NCBI GenBank assembly: GCA_902780235.1
Contig: CACZEL010000017.1
Span: 1-37,975 of the forward strand
Direction of reading: 5' to 3'
DNA length: 37,975 nucleotides
DNA from: an uncultured Bacteroidales bacterium
GTDB taxonomy: Bacteria > Bacteroidota > Bacteroidia > Bacteroidales > Paludibacteraceae
In this document: piece after piece, positions 15,649-23,538 of the stretch
Layout of the letters: each line of letters begins with the position of its first letter
Position numbering within the stretch: the first letter of the stretch is position 1
Made by a program: the position numbers and the translations under genes
Notes under the pieces: model-generated
Database searches by the model: none
Seen by the model: only the letters and a program-made list of their open reading frames with translations
What the model was told of the DNA's origin: nothing

Positions 15649-17349
15649 ATGAAAAAATTTTTCACATTAGCCGCAACTTTGTTTGCAGCAATTTGCATGA
15701 ACGCAAGTGATATCACTATTGCGTTAACAAGTATGACCGCTGGCGAAAATTCGTACGCTTATGATGGCACCGAAATCAAAGCAAAAAGCAACAACGTGTA
15801 CATTGAGTTACCAGGTGCAAATGTACAAGGCAGCATTACGATTAAAGGTAGTTCCAATAAAAGCGATCGTTTTCTCTACATCTACGGAGAAGGAGGTACC
15901 GTTAAAGACGAGAGCCGTGCTATTGAAATGAAAAGCGATGGCGAAACTATTAATTTTTCGGCAAGCGACATTATTCTTGTCAGCGAAGTTCCTTACTTGC
16001 GTTTCTCTACAGCAGATGACTTCAAGTTCAAGAAATTCAACTACACTTATGAAGAAGGAAAGACCATCGTTTCGACGGTAGAGACTTTGACGGCGGTTAA
16101 GGTGAACGGCACCGCTATTTCGGCAGGTGATTTATCGGAACTGATAGCCGATCGCAATGTAAATTTGAATGAGCAGTATATTACCGCTCCGGTTGTTACC
16201 TTCACGAAGCACACGGTTATCACTTACGATGATCAAACCACCAAAGAGAGCGATACGGAAATTGATGTAACCGCAGAATTGGTAGAAGTGAACAATGTAT
16301 GGGAGGCAAGCGCTGTTATCGCAGAAACAGAATACAGAGTTATCATGCCTAAAGCCGCAAGCTACACCGTTACCTATAAGATGATGGATGGCGATGAAGA
16401 GATCGTATTAGGCACCGAATTGGTAGCAGTTGGTGGACATCCGGCTGAGTATGCACAATACGAGGTTAGACCTTTGTGCTCCTTCAACGGTTGGCGTGAT
16501 GGAGAAGATATCGAAGAGGTAGATATGACTCAAGTGGTAGTTAATTCGGATATGTCTTTCTACGCTCATTTCGAGAAGGCTTATGCTCAATCGATTGATT
16601 TCGAGGGAATGGTTATAAATAACGGTAAGAGTTATGATGTTAAGTCTGCTCTGACTGCTAAATTCTACGATTACAAAACTATCGACGCTCTGGATTCGCT
16701 CAATAACAGTAAGGGCGCAGCACGTAACGAACCGTATCTGGGTCTGAAGATCAAGAAACAAGGCGGCTACCTCGCTTGCAACGTACTGCCGGGTACAACC
16801 CTCCGTATCAAGTTCGGTTATGTAGCAGAGACCGTTTTGGCAATCGCAGGAAATGATACGCTGCGTTTGGTTCCGACCGACAATAAGTTGGCAGAATTGA
16901 CGGTTCCCTTTGCGATTGAGAAACTCGTTAAACTCCAAACAACTTCCGACAAAACCGTTGTTATCAAGCAGATCATGGTTGATGATCCGATCGCAACCTG
17001 GATGTACCCGATCACTTATACAGCAGGTGAGAATGGTACGATTGAAGGTTGGACGATCGCTTTGCCAGGTGAGGAAGTAAAAGTATCGCACGCTGCTGCT
17101 GAGGGTTACCGCACTTACAGTCTGACCTATAACGGTGTAGCGCTGCATGACGACGAGAATAAAGGTTATGTAACCTTCACTATGCCGGCAGAGGCTGTTG
17201 CTGTGGAGGCTGAATTCCTTCAAGAATTCCCGACAGCTATTGAGAATAGCGAGGTGGAGGTTAAGGCAGTAAAAGTGATCCGTGACGGCAAGCTGTTCAT
17301 CGAGAAGAACGGCGTTCTCTACGATGCACAGGGCGTAGTAGTCAAATAA
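15649..17349 (+). CDS. Secreted InlB-repeat protein with C-terminal tag (566 aa)
   Basis: The start is placed at ATG 15649 because it begins a clean signal peptide (MKKFFTLAATLFAAICMNA) and follows the promoter at 15536-15567; the longer frame from 15505 would run through that promoter. A beta-rich N-terminal part comes first. Then an InlB/Listeria-Bacteroides-type repeat around residues 240-310 (V-T-Y-K ... F-N-G-W-R-D-G ... F-Y-A-H-F), a further sandwich domain, a divergent InlB-like repeat (I-T-Y-T-A-G-E-N-G-T-I) and the shared tag (KVIRDGKLFIEKNGVLYDA, then G-x-V-V-K). No enzyme motif was seen. Monocistronic, with its own terminator. Probably a cell-surface protein, role unknown. Confidence 0.85.
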   Translation: MKKFFTLAATLFAAICMNASDITIALTSMTAGENSYAYDGTEIKAKSNNVYIELPGANVQGSITIKGSSNKSDRFLYIYGEGGTVKDESRAIEMKSDGETINFSASDIILVSEVPYLRFSTADDFKFKKFNYTYEEGKTIVSTVETLTAVKVNGTAISAGDLSELIADRNVNLNEQYITAPVVTFTKHTVITYDDQTTKESDTEIDVTAELVEVNNVWEASAVIAETEYRVIMPKAASYTVTYKMMDGDEEIVLGTELVAVGGHPAEYAQYEVRPLCSFNGWRDGEDIEEVDMTQVVVNSDMSFYAHFEKAYAQSIDFEGMVINNGKSYDVKSALTAKFYDYKTIDALDSLNNSKGAARNEPYLGLKIKKQGGYLACNVLPGTTLRIKFGYVAETVLAIAGNDTLRLVPTDNKLAELTVPFAIEKLVKLQTTSDKTVVIKQIMVDDPIATWMYPITYTAGENGTIEGWTIALPGEEVKVSHAAAEGYRTYSLTYNGVALHDDENKGYVTFTMPAEAVAVEAEFLQEFPTAIENSEVEVKAVKVIRDGKLFIEKNGVLYDAQGVVVK

Positions 17350-17358
17350 GACATTATT

Positions 17359-17413
17359 GCATAGCAATTGCATAGGAATTGCCCACGAGATGCATACGAG
17401 ATGCACCCGTTGG
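17359..17413. repeat. 11-bp tandem repeat, 5 units
   Basis: Five units in strict 11-base register, each beginning GC. The clearest are GCATAGCAATT, GCATAGGAATT and GCATACGAGAT. It lies between the stop codon and the terminator of the InlB-repeat gene, so in its 3' untranslated region. Confidence 0.85.
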
Positions 17414-17429
17414 TAATATAAAACATTTT

Positions 17430-17460
17430 AAAGAGCATCTCTTCGTGAGGTGCTCTTTTG
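17430..17460 (+). terminator. Rho-independent terminator of the InlB-repeat gene
   Basis: AAGAGCATCTC pairs with GAGGTGCTCTT (one G-U pair) around TTCGT and is followed by TTTTG. Confidence 0.9.
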
Positions 17461-17523
17461 GTATGATATAATGTTGCATATGGACACGAAATGCAGATTA
17501 TTTACTAAAAAATTAGTAAAAGT

Positions 17524-17555
17524 CTTGTGTATATGGAAAAAATGTCGTACCTTTG
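17524..17555 (+). promoter_or_regulatory. Promoter of the envelope operon
   Basis: CTTG (17524-17527), 20 bases and TACCTTTG (17548-17555). It lies 22 bases before the ATG at 17578. No other promoter or terminator was seen before 28345, so it may drive all eleven genes. Confidence 0.8.
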
Positions 17556-17577
17556 CAAACTTTTAATTTGCGCAAGT

Positions 17578-18315
17578 ATGCATATTTTACAACACACAGG
17601 AGAATATTTCCTACTGATGGGCAAGGTACTTCGTTTGCCGGACAGGCAGCGGATGTTCTGGCGTCAGTATAGCAAAGAGTTGGAGAAGCAGGGTCTGCAG
17701 AGTCTGCCGATCGTGCTGCTGATATCCGTTTTTATCGGAGCTATCTTAACGATTCAGGCGAAGACGAACACGGAGAATCCGTTATTGCCGACGTATATCA
17801 CGGGTCTGCTGACGCGCGATACTTTGCTATTGGAGTTCTCAAGTACGATTCTATGCTTGATCTTGGCCGGTAAGGTAGGTTCGAACATCGCTTCCGAGAT
17901 CGGTACGATGCGAATCACGGAGCAGATTGATGCCATGGAGATCATGGGTGTCAACAGCGCCAACTACCTGATTCTGCCGAAGATATTGGCGTTTATGAGT
18001 ATGATGCCGTTCCTGTTTATTATATCTACGGCAGCAGGTCTGATCGGCGGTTGGGGTGTCGGTGCCTTCACGGATATCATCACGATCCATGACTATCTGC
18101 TCGGCGTACAGTACGCGTTCAATCCGTATTTTGTTTGGTACGCGATCATCAAGGCCTTGGTTTTTGCGTTTGTGATCACGAGTATGGCGAGTTATTACGG
18201 ATATAACGCACGCGGCGGGGCGTTGGATGTTGGACGCGCGAGCACGAACGCCGTGGTTAACTCCAATATCATGATCTTGTTTTTGGATTTGATATTGTCC
18301 AAGTTATTATTATGA
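17578..18315 (+). CDS. mlaE: MlaE-type permease of an ABC lipid transporter
   Basis: 245 aa from the ATG at 17578 (MHILQHTGEYFLLMGKVL). An upstream frame start at 17527 overlaps the promoter boxes and is rejected. Family signs: the conserved QSLPIVLLISVFIGAILTIQ segment, G-K-V-G-S-N-I-A-S-E-I-G-T-M-R-I-T-E-Q-I-D-A-M, and five to six membrane spans. MlaE with the ATPase MlaF moves phospholipids between inner and outer membrane in Gram-negatives, usually with an MCE-domain protein (MlaD). The ATPase follows after 30 bases, but no MCE-domain gene is present in the window; the next genes are proteases. Confidence 0.9.
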   Translation: MHILQHTGEYFLLMGKVLRLPDRQRMFWRQYSKELEKQGLQSLPIVLLISVFIGAILTIQAKTNTENPLLPTYITGLLTRDTLLLEFSSTILCLILAGKVGSNIASEIGTMRITEQIDAMEIMGVNSANYLILPKILAFMSMMPFLFIISTAAGLIGGWGVGAFTDIITIHDYLLGVQYAFNPYFVWYAIIKALVFAFVITSMASYYGYNARGGALDVGRASTNAVVNSNIMILFLDLILSKLLL

Positions 18316-18345
18316 TCGCCCAAGATTGGTCGATATATTACAGAT

Positions 18346-19110
18346 ATGATAGAGGTAAAAGATATAGTAAAGAGTTTTGACGGAAACGTGGTATTGAACC
18401 ACGTGAGTACCGAAATGCGGGACGGGGAAGTGAACATGATCATCGGTCAATCGGGTTCCGGTAAGACCGTGCTGATGAAGAGTCTGATCGGTTTGCACTC
18501 GCTCGACAGCGGCCAGATCCTGTATGATGGCATGGATATTGCGGAGATGAGGCACAAGGACATCCGTTTGCTTCATCGCCAGGTAGGTATGCTGTTCCAA
18601 GGTTCGGCGCTATTTGATTCGATGACAGTCATGGAGAACGTGCTGTTCCCGATGGAGATGTTTAGTACGAAGAGCCGCGCAGAGATGAAGGCAAGGGCGG
18701 AGTTCTGTCTGAGACGTGTGGAGATGCCGAAACGGGTCTGGAACCTGATGCCGAGTGAGATATCGGGCGGTCAGCAGAAACGTGTAGCGATTGCACGCGC
18801 CATCGTGTTGGAACCGAAGTACCTATTCTGCGACGAACCGAACTCGGGTCTGGATCCGCGCACGAGTCTGGTGATTGACGCGCTGATTCAGGATATCACG
18901 AAGGAATACAATATATGCACGATCGTCAACAGCCATGACATGAACTCAATCATGGAGATCGGCGACAATATCGTGTTCCTCAAGAACGGCAAGAAGGAAT
19001 GGCAGGGTTCGCGTCACGAAATCATGACGAGCGACAACGAGGCACTGAATGATTTCGTCTTTGCGTCCGAATTATTTAAGAAAGTCAAACAAGCAAACAG
19101 CGAAAAGTAA
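18346..19110 (+). CDS. mlaF: MlaF-type ATPase of the lipid transporter
   Basis: 254 aa. Walker A is GQSGSGKT (about residues 35-42), the signature is ISGGQQKR, Walker B is YLFCDEPNSGLDP, and the switch region is N-S-H-D-M-N. The E-P-N-S-G-L-D-P form and D-S-M-T-V-x-E-N-V are typical of the MlaF/Ttg2A branch. It acts with MlaE just upstream. The stop codon lies at the edge of a GTGAAAGG-type tandem repeat. Confidence 0.9.
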   Translation: MIEVKDIVKSFDGNVVLNHVSTEMRDGEVNMIIGQSGSGKTVLMKSLIGLHSLDSGQILYDGMDIAEMRHKDIRLLHRQVGMLFQGSALFDSMTVMENVLFPMEMFSTKSRAEMKARAEFCLRRVEMPKRVWNLMPSEISGGQQKRVAIARAIVLEPKYLFCDEPNSGLDPRTSLVIDALIQDITKEYNICTIVNSHDMNSIMEIGDNIVFLKNGKKEWQGSRHEIMTSDNEALNDFVFASELFKKVKQANSEK

Positions 19111-19135
19111 AAAGTGAAAGGTGAAAAGTGAAAGG
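19102..19135. repeat. GTGAAA(A/G)G tandem repeat
   Basis: Words GTAAAAA, GTGAAAG, GTGAAAA and GTGAAAGG follow one another. The array covers the mlaF stop codon (19108-19110) and ends 9 bases before the next ATG (19145). The same word is found at 19674-19718 and 22553-22581. Confidence 0.85.
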
Positions 19136-19144
19136 AACTAATAT

Positions 19145-19486
19145 ATGAAAAAGGGGATTTTGATGATAGCCATGATGGCTATGATGGTTTTGGGTATCAA
19201 TGCCCAAGGGCCGGCGAAAGTACCGGCTTACAAAGGGATCATCGAGCGTGTTCAGCCGAATGGTGACACGCTGCGTACATATTTGCGCGGCGATGAGCAC
19301 AAGCACTGGATGATGACCGAGGACGGTTGGCAGATCTTAGATGGCAAGAAAGGCTGGTATGTCTATGCCAAGACCAACTGCAAAGGCGAAGTGGTGGCAT
19401 CGTGCCGCAAAGCACGCAATGCGGAGCAAAGAAGTAAATGTGAAACCAAATGGTTAGATAAAAATGGAGTTAAGAAAAATTTGTAG
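19145..19486 (+). CDS. Secreted stand-alone M6-propeptide-like protein
   Basis: 113 aa. The signal peptide is Met-rich (MKKGILMIAMMAMMVLGINA). The mature part has the pattern of M6-protease propeptides: N-G-D-T-L-R-T-Y-L-R-G-D-E-x-x-H-W ... D-G-W-Q-I, then G-x-x-V-Y-A, A-R-N-A-E-Q-R-S. No catalytic domain follows; the frame stops at 19486, 23 bases inside the next gene, which is a full M6 protease with its own (degenerate) propeptide. So it could be a separately made chaperone or inhibitor of the protease. It could also be the remains of a longer M6 gene whose catalytic part was lost. The overlapping starts and the intact signal peptide favour a working gene. Confidence 0.75.
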   Translation: MKKGILMIAMMAMMVLGINAQGPAKVPAYKGIIERVQPNGDTLRTYLRGDEHKHWMMTEDGWQILDGKKGWYVYAKTNCKGEVVASCRKARNAEQRSKCETKWLDKNGVKKNL

Positions 19487-21026
19487 CATAGTGGTACTAT
19501 GCGCTGTTGCAGTGAGTGCAATAGCAGTTCCGGCACGCCGAGACGGTATGCTCCGAACAGCCGCAGACGGCACAGAGAAGATGGTGTTCCTTCATGGAAA
19601 CGAGTTGTTCCACTACATGACCGACGAGGAGGGTAACTGGTTGGACGAAGAGACACTGATGCCGCTGAGTGAGGAGGTGAAAGGTGAAAGATTAAAGTTG
19701 AAAGGTGAAAGTAAAATGGCGAAGGCTCGTCGTGCGAAAGAAGAGACAGGCACGGATCGTCTTCTGGCTCCGCGTGGCGCCGTGATATTGGTCAGCTATA
19801 ATGATTTGGCCTTTAAGAGCACCAATGCCGAGATGACGGATTGGGCGATGGGAGACAACTATAGCTACAACGGTGCAACCGGTTCGATTCACAAGTATTT
19901 CTGGGAGCAGAGCTGGGGTCAATATGACCTGCAGATTGATGTCTATGGTCCGGTAACAGTTAGCAAAGGCTACGCTTACTACGGTAAAGACAGCGGTGGA
20001 GAAGGATACGACCAACACGCGGATGAGTTGATCGTGGAAGCATGCAAATTAGCGCATGACAACTACGGAGCTGATTTCAGCAAATACGATTGGGACAACG
20101 ACGGTAATGTAGATTGGGTAGTTGTCATCTATGCTGGAAAGGGACAGGCTGACAGTGGTGCATCCAACACCATTTGGCCGCACCAGTATGACCTCAGTTA
20201 TACCAGAATGAGCTTTAAGTTGGATGGCAAATGGGTGGATCACTATTGTTGTTTGAATGAGCTCGACGGTCAGACCGGCGCGCGTTGCGGTATCGGTACG
20301 TTCTGCCATGAGTTCAGTCATGTCATGGGTTTGCCTGATTTCTACGCCACCGACAACAGTTCCCATCGCACCTTGGGTAGCTGGGATATCATGGATTACG
20401 GTCCGTATAACAACGACGGCAACACGCCTCCTTCATACTCGTCTTACGAGCGCTGGTTCATGGGTTGGATCGAACCGACCCTGCTGAACTCGGCCGCAAC
20501 AGTGACTTTGGCGGACCTCAATAACACCGGCGGTAGAGCATGCTATATCACCGAAGACGGAAGACCTATCTCCAACATCCTCCGACCGAGTCCGAGCACG
20601 TTCTACATGCTCGAGAACCGTCAGAAGAAAGGTTGGGACGCCTACCTCAAGGGCAGCGGATTGATGATCACCAAGATCCAATGGAGCAAGACCAAATGGG
20701 AGGAAAACACGGTGAACAACAACTCTTCTTCCATGGGTGTGGATATCATCGAAGCGAAGAAAAACACATCGAGTTATACCGACAAAACGACCGATTTGTA
20801 CCCGAAGGGGGCTACTTCGTTCACTTCCGTAAACGATTATCAGGTGACCGACATCGCGATGGAAGATGAGATCATTACGTTCAACGTCAACGGCGGAGGT
20901 GAGGAAATCAATCTGGGTGTCGAACTCTTGCCGGCTATGGAAGAAAGAAAGAGTTACAAGATCATTCGTAACGGTCAACTGCTCATCATTCGGGACGGTA
21001 AGATGTACGACGCTATTGGAAGATAG
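19464..21026 (+). CDS. Secreted M6-family metalloprotease with shortened C-terminal tag
   Basis: 520 aa. The signal peptide is residues 1-22 (VVLCAVAVSAIAV). The propeptide has the pattern A-D-G-T ... L-H-G-N-E-L-F-H-Y, and is followed by a Lys/Glu-rich stretch coded by a GTGAAAGG repeat. The catalytic domain has the zinc motif HEFSHVMGLPD (first His near residue 282) and a Met-turn S-W-D-I-M-D. The C-terminal region is short, without the InlB-like module of its paralogue at 12744-15110. The tag (KIIRNGQLLIIRDGKMYDA) stops at I-G-R, four residues earlier than in the other proteins, exactly where an 8-bp repeat begins. Presumably an extracellular zinc endopeptidase. It lies inside the lipid/LPS-type operon. 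Confidence 0.9.
   Translation: MELRKICSIVVLCAVAVSAIAVPARRDGMLRTAADGTEKMVFLHGNELFHYMTDEEGNWLDEETLMPLSEEVKGERLKLKGESKMAKARRAKEETGTDRLLAPRGAVILVSYNDLAFKSTNAEMTDWAMGDNYSYNGATGSIHKYFWEQSWGQYDLQIDVYGPVTVSKGYAYYGKDSGGEGYDQHADELIVEACKLAHDNYGADFSKYDWDNDGNVDWVVVIYAGKGQADSGASNTIWPHQYDLSYTRMSFKLDGKWVDHYCCLNELDGQTGARCGIGTFCHEFSHVMGLPDFYATDNSSHRTLGSWDIMDYGPYNNDGNTPPSYSSYERWFMGWIEPTLLNSAATVTLADLNNTGGRACYITEDGRPISNILRPSPSTFYMLENRQKKGWDAYLKGSGLMITKIQWSKTKWEENTVNNNSSSMGVDIIEAKKNTSSYTDKTTDLYPKGATSFTSVNDYQVTDIAMEDEIITFNVNGGGEEINLGVELLPAMEERKSYKIIRNGQLLIIRDGKMYDAIGR
19674..19718. repeat. GTGAAAG repeat inside the M6 protease gene
   Basis: Four GTGAAAG or TTGAAAG words encode E-V-K-G-E-R-L-K-L-K-G-E-S-K. The paralogue at 12744-15110 lacks this charged stretch at the matching place (before A-K-A-R-R-A-K), which supports insertion. 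Confidence 0.75.
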
Positions 21027-21027
21027 A

Positions 21028-21059
21028 TTAGCGAATGAGCGAATTAGCGAGTTAGCGAT
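21028..21059. repeat. 8-bp tandem repeat x4, T-[TG]-AGCGA-N
   Basis: Four units (TTAGCGAA, TGAGCGAA, TTAGCGAG, TTAGCGAT) exactly fill the gap between the M6 protease stop codon and the ATG of the exonuclease gene. Confidence 0.9.
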
Positions 21060-21821
21060 ATGAAAATTATCAGTTATAATCTCAACGGAATACGTTCCGC
21101 GATCGGCAAAGGGCTCTTGGATTGGTTACAATCCGAGAACCCTGATGTCTTTTGTATCCAGGAGAGCAAAGCGCAACCGGAACAGATCGATGTGCTGGCT
21201 TTTCAGGAGTTAGGGTATCGCAGTTACATCCACTCGGCGGAGAAAAAAGGTTATTCGGGTGTATGTCTGTTCTGCAAGCAGGAACCGGACAAAGTGGTGG
21301 TCGGAATGGGCAATCCCAAGTACGACCGCGAAGGGCGCGTTATCCGTGCCGACTTCGGAGACCTGACCATCGTGGATGCCTACATCCCCAGCGGGACGAC
21401 GGGTGACGTACGGCAGGAGTTCAAGATGGAGTTTCTCGAGGACTTCCTAGTATGGGTCAATGAACTGCGCAAAGAGCGTCCGAACCTCGTGATCTGCGGA
21501 GATTATAACATCTGCCATAAACCCATCGACATCAATCATCCCGAACGTCAGATCGGCGTGTCGGGATTCCTGCCCGAAGAGCGGGAATGGATGGACCGAT
21601 GGGAAGCGAGCGGACTCGTAGATAGTTTCCGCGTGTTCGACCAGAGTGCCGAACGGTATAGCTGGTGGAGCTGGAGAGCCGGCGCACGCGCACGTAATGT
21701 CGGCTGGCGGATTGACTATTTATGGGTCAGCGAGAGTCTGAGAGACCGACTCCAAGATGGTAAAATATTAACAGAGGCAGTGCATTCCGATCATTGCCCG
21801 GTAGCATTATGGATAAACTGA
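21060..21821 (+). CDS. xth: Exodeoxyribonuclease III / AP endonuclease
   Basis: 253 aa. It has the usual ExoIII order: [11 protein letters not shown] at the start (metal-binding Asn), C-I-Q-E-S-K (catalytic Glu), Y-I-P-S-G (Tyr), I-C-G-D-Y-N-I-C-H (Asp/Asn), W-W-S-W-R and the terminal H-S-D-H-C-P-V. It cuts DNA 5' to abasic sites and degrades 3' ends in base-excision repair. Full length for the family. Its presence between a protease and lptB probably reflects operon packing rather than shared function. Confidence 0.95.
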   Translation: MKIISYNLNGIRSAIGKGLLDWLQSENPDVFCIQESKAQPEQIDVLAFQELGYRSYIHSAEKKGYSGVCLFCKQEPDKVVVGMGNPKYDREGRVIRADFGDLTIVDAYIPSGTTGDVRQEFKMEFLEDFLVWVNELRKERPNLVICGDYNICHKPIDINHPERQIGVSGFLPEEREWMDRWEASGLVDSFRVFDQSAERYSWWSWRAGARARNVGWRIDYLWVSESLRDRLQDGKILTEAVHSDHCPVALWIN

Positions 21822-22552
21822 GAACAGAACATCTGATTAAGAAATACGGGAAGCGAACCGTAGTGAACGATGTGTCGATCGAGTTGGAGCAAGGCGAGAT
21901 CGTGGGTCTGTTGGGTCCGAACGGAGCCGGTAAGACCACGACTTTCTATATGACGACCGGTCTGGTGACCGCCAACAACGGTAAGATCTTCCTCAACGAC
22001 CAGGACATCACGAATTTCCCGATGTACAAGCGGGCGAAGATGGGTATCGGCTATCTGCCGCAAGAGGCGAGCGTGTTCCGTAAGATGACCGTTGAAGATA
22101 ACATCCGCTCGGTGTTGGAGTTAACTGATTTCAGCAAGGAGTATCAGGCGCAGAAACTGGAACAACTGATCAAGGAGTTCAATCTCGCGCATGTGCGTAA
22201 GAACTTAGGCGACCGCTTGAGCGGTGGTGAGAGACGTCGTACGGAGATCGCGCGCTGCCTCGCTATCGAACCGAAGTTCGTGATGTTGGACGAGCCCTTT
22301 GCCGGTGTCGATCCGATTGCCGTGCAAGAGATTCAGGATGTCGTTTGGCGACTGAAGGACAAGAACATCGGTATCCTGATCACCGACCACAACGTCGATG
22401 AGACACTCATGATCACCGACCGTGCGTACCTGCTGTTCGAAGGTAAGATCCTTTTCCACGGTACGCCGGAAGAGTTGGCAGCCAACCCGGTCGTACGGCA
22501 GAACTACTTAGGCCGCGATTTCGAGTTAAAGAAAAAGACGAGGGTGGACTAG
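21809..22552 (+). CDS. lptB: LPS export ABC transporter ATP-binding protein LptB
   Basis: 247 aa from ATG 21809 ([14 protein letters not shown]); a frame start at 21794 adds five residues. Walker A is GPNGAGKTT, the LptB-type [13 protein letters not shown] segment follows, the signature is LSGGERRR, Walker B is [13 protein letters not shown], and there is D-H-N-V. It powers extraction of LPS from the inner membrane by the Lpt system. It overlaps xth by 13 bases. The neighbours downstream are envelope glycan genes. Confidence 0.95.
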   Translation: MDKLRTEHLIKKYGKRTVVNDVSIELEQGEIVGLLGPNGAGKTTTFYMTTGLVTANNGKIFLNDQDITNFPMYKRAKMGIGYLPQEASVFRKMTVEDNIRSVLELTDFSKEYQAQKLEQLIKEFNLAHVRKNLGDRLSGGERRRTEIARCLAIEPKFVMLDEPFAGVDPIAVQEIQDVVWRLKDKNIGILITDHNVDETLMITDRAYLLFEGKILFHGTPEELAANPVVRQNYLGRDFELKKKTRVD

Positions 22553-22581
22553 TTGAAAAGTGAAAGGTGAAAGGTGAAAGG
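22553..22581. repeat. GTGAAAGG tandem repeat containing a start codon
   Basis: TTGAAAAG followed by three 7-base TGAAAGG words. It follows the lptB stop directly, and the GTG start codon of the Kelch gene (22567) is one of the repeat words, with the preceding GAAAG acting as a possible ribosome-binding site. Confidence 0.85.
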
Positions 22582-23538
22582 TTTTTCATAGTATTATTCA
22601 TTCTCTTTACGCTGGTAGCGTGTGAGCGGCCGGAGATGGAAGTGACGTGGCATGAGAGTGCCGCGATGCCTGTTCCACGTGCGTGCGCTGCCTCATTTGT
22701 GATCAATGACCAAGCGTATTTCTTTGCCGGTCGGGACAGTAAGGGACAGCATCTGAATGACCTATGGCGCTACACGCCTGCGACGGATACATGGGATAAC
22801 TTAGGCACCACGCCGCTCGACCCGCGTGTCAATCCGACGGCTTGCGTACATAACGGCAAAGCCTATATCGGTTTGGGTTTCCACGGCAAGTACAGTCAGG
22901 ACAGCACGTACCTGCGCGATTGGTGGGAATATACGCCGGCAACGGATAGCTGGAAACGACTCGCCGATTACCCGAATCATTACACCGACGATGCCACAGC
23001 TTTTACGGGCGAAGGGGAACTGTATGTCGGATACGGTTTTTGTTGGAACTACCGCCGCGACATGTTCCGTTACGACATAACCAACGACCGTTGGGACTCG
23101 ATCGATGTGAACGTCGCTTTTCACGGTTACCCCACCCGCTCTTTCGGCGGCACGGGTTGCTCGTGTCAGGGACGGCATTTCATGGGCACGGGTTATTACC
23201 GGCACAGCCTCAACTGGTGGGCGGAGTTAGTGGACGGTTCGAAGTGGGAGAAACGCGCGCAAGTGCCCGGTCCGACACGCACCTTGGCAGCCTCAGCGGC
23301 GACGAAGAACTATATCTACCTCGCGGGCGGTATGCATTACGGCGGAGGCTCGAGCGGCGAAGTGCTGCAAGATATACGGCGTTACGATCCGCAATCCGAC
23401 CGCTGGCAGTATGTGGCGGTGCTCCCGAAACGGCTATGCAACCATACCGCTTTCGTGATCGGTCAACGCGTCTATATCGGTTTGGGCGAGAACGAAGAAT
23501 GGCAAATCAACAACACCTTATATTGGTTTGAAGAGTAA
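22567..23538 (+). CDS. Kelch-repeat lipoprotein
   Basis: 323 aa with a GTG start inside the repeat. A lipoprotein signal is present (FILFTLVAC, Cys at about residue 19). The rest is a beta-propeller of Kelch type: repeated blades with N-D-L-W-R-Y-T-P-A-T-D-T-W and D-W-W-E-Y-T-P-A-T-D-S-W, then Y-D-I-T-N-D-R-W and Y-D-P-Q-S-D-R-W. Likely on the periplasmic or surface face of the outer membrane. Such propellers bind other proteins or sugars; a related family (N-acetylneuraminate epimerase, NanM) is an alternative, but I see no basis for that activity. It overlaps the next gene by 11 bases. Confidence 0.8.
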   Translation: MKGERFFIVLFILFTLVACERPEMEVTWHESAAMPVPRACAASFVINDQAYFFAGRDSKGQHLNDLWRYTPATDTWDNLGTTPLDPRVNPTACVHNGKAYIGLGFHGKYSQDSTYLRDWWEYTPATDSWKRLADYPNHYTDDATAFTGEGELYVGYGFCWNYRRDMFRYDITNDRWDSIDVNVAFHGYPTRSFGGTGCSCQGRHFMGTGYYRHSLNWWAELVDGSKWEKRAQVPGPTRTLAASAATKNYIYLAGGMHYGGGSSGEVLQDIRRYDPQSDRWQYVAVLPKRLCNHTAFVIGQRVYIGLGENEEWQINNTLYWFEE

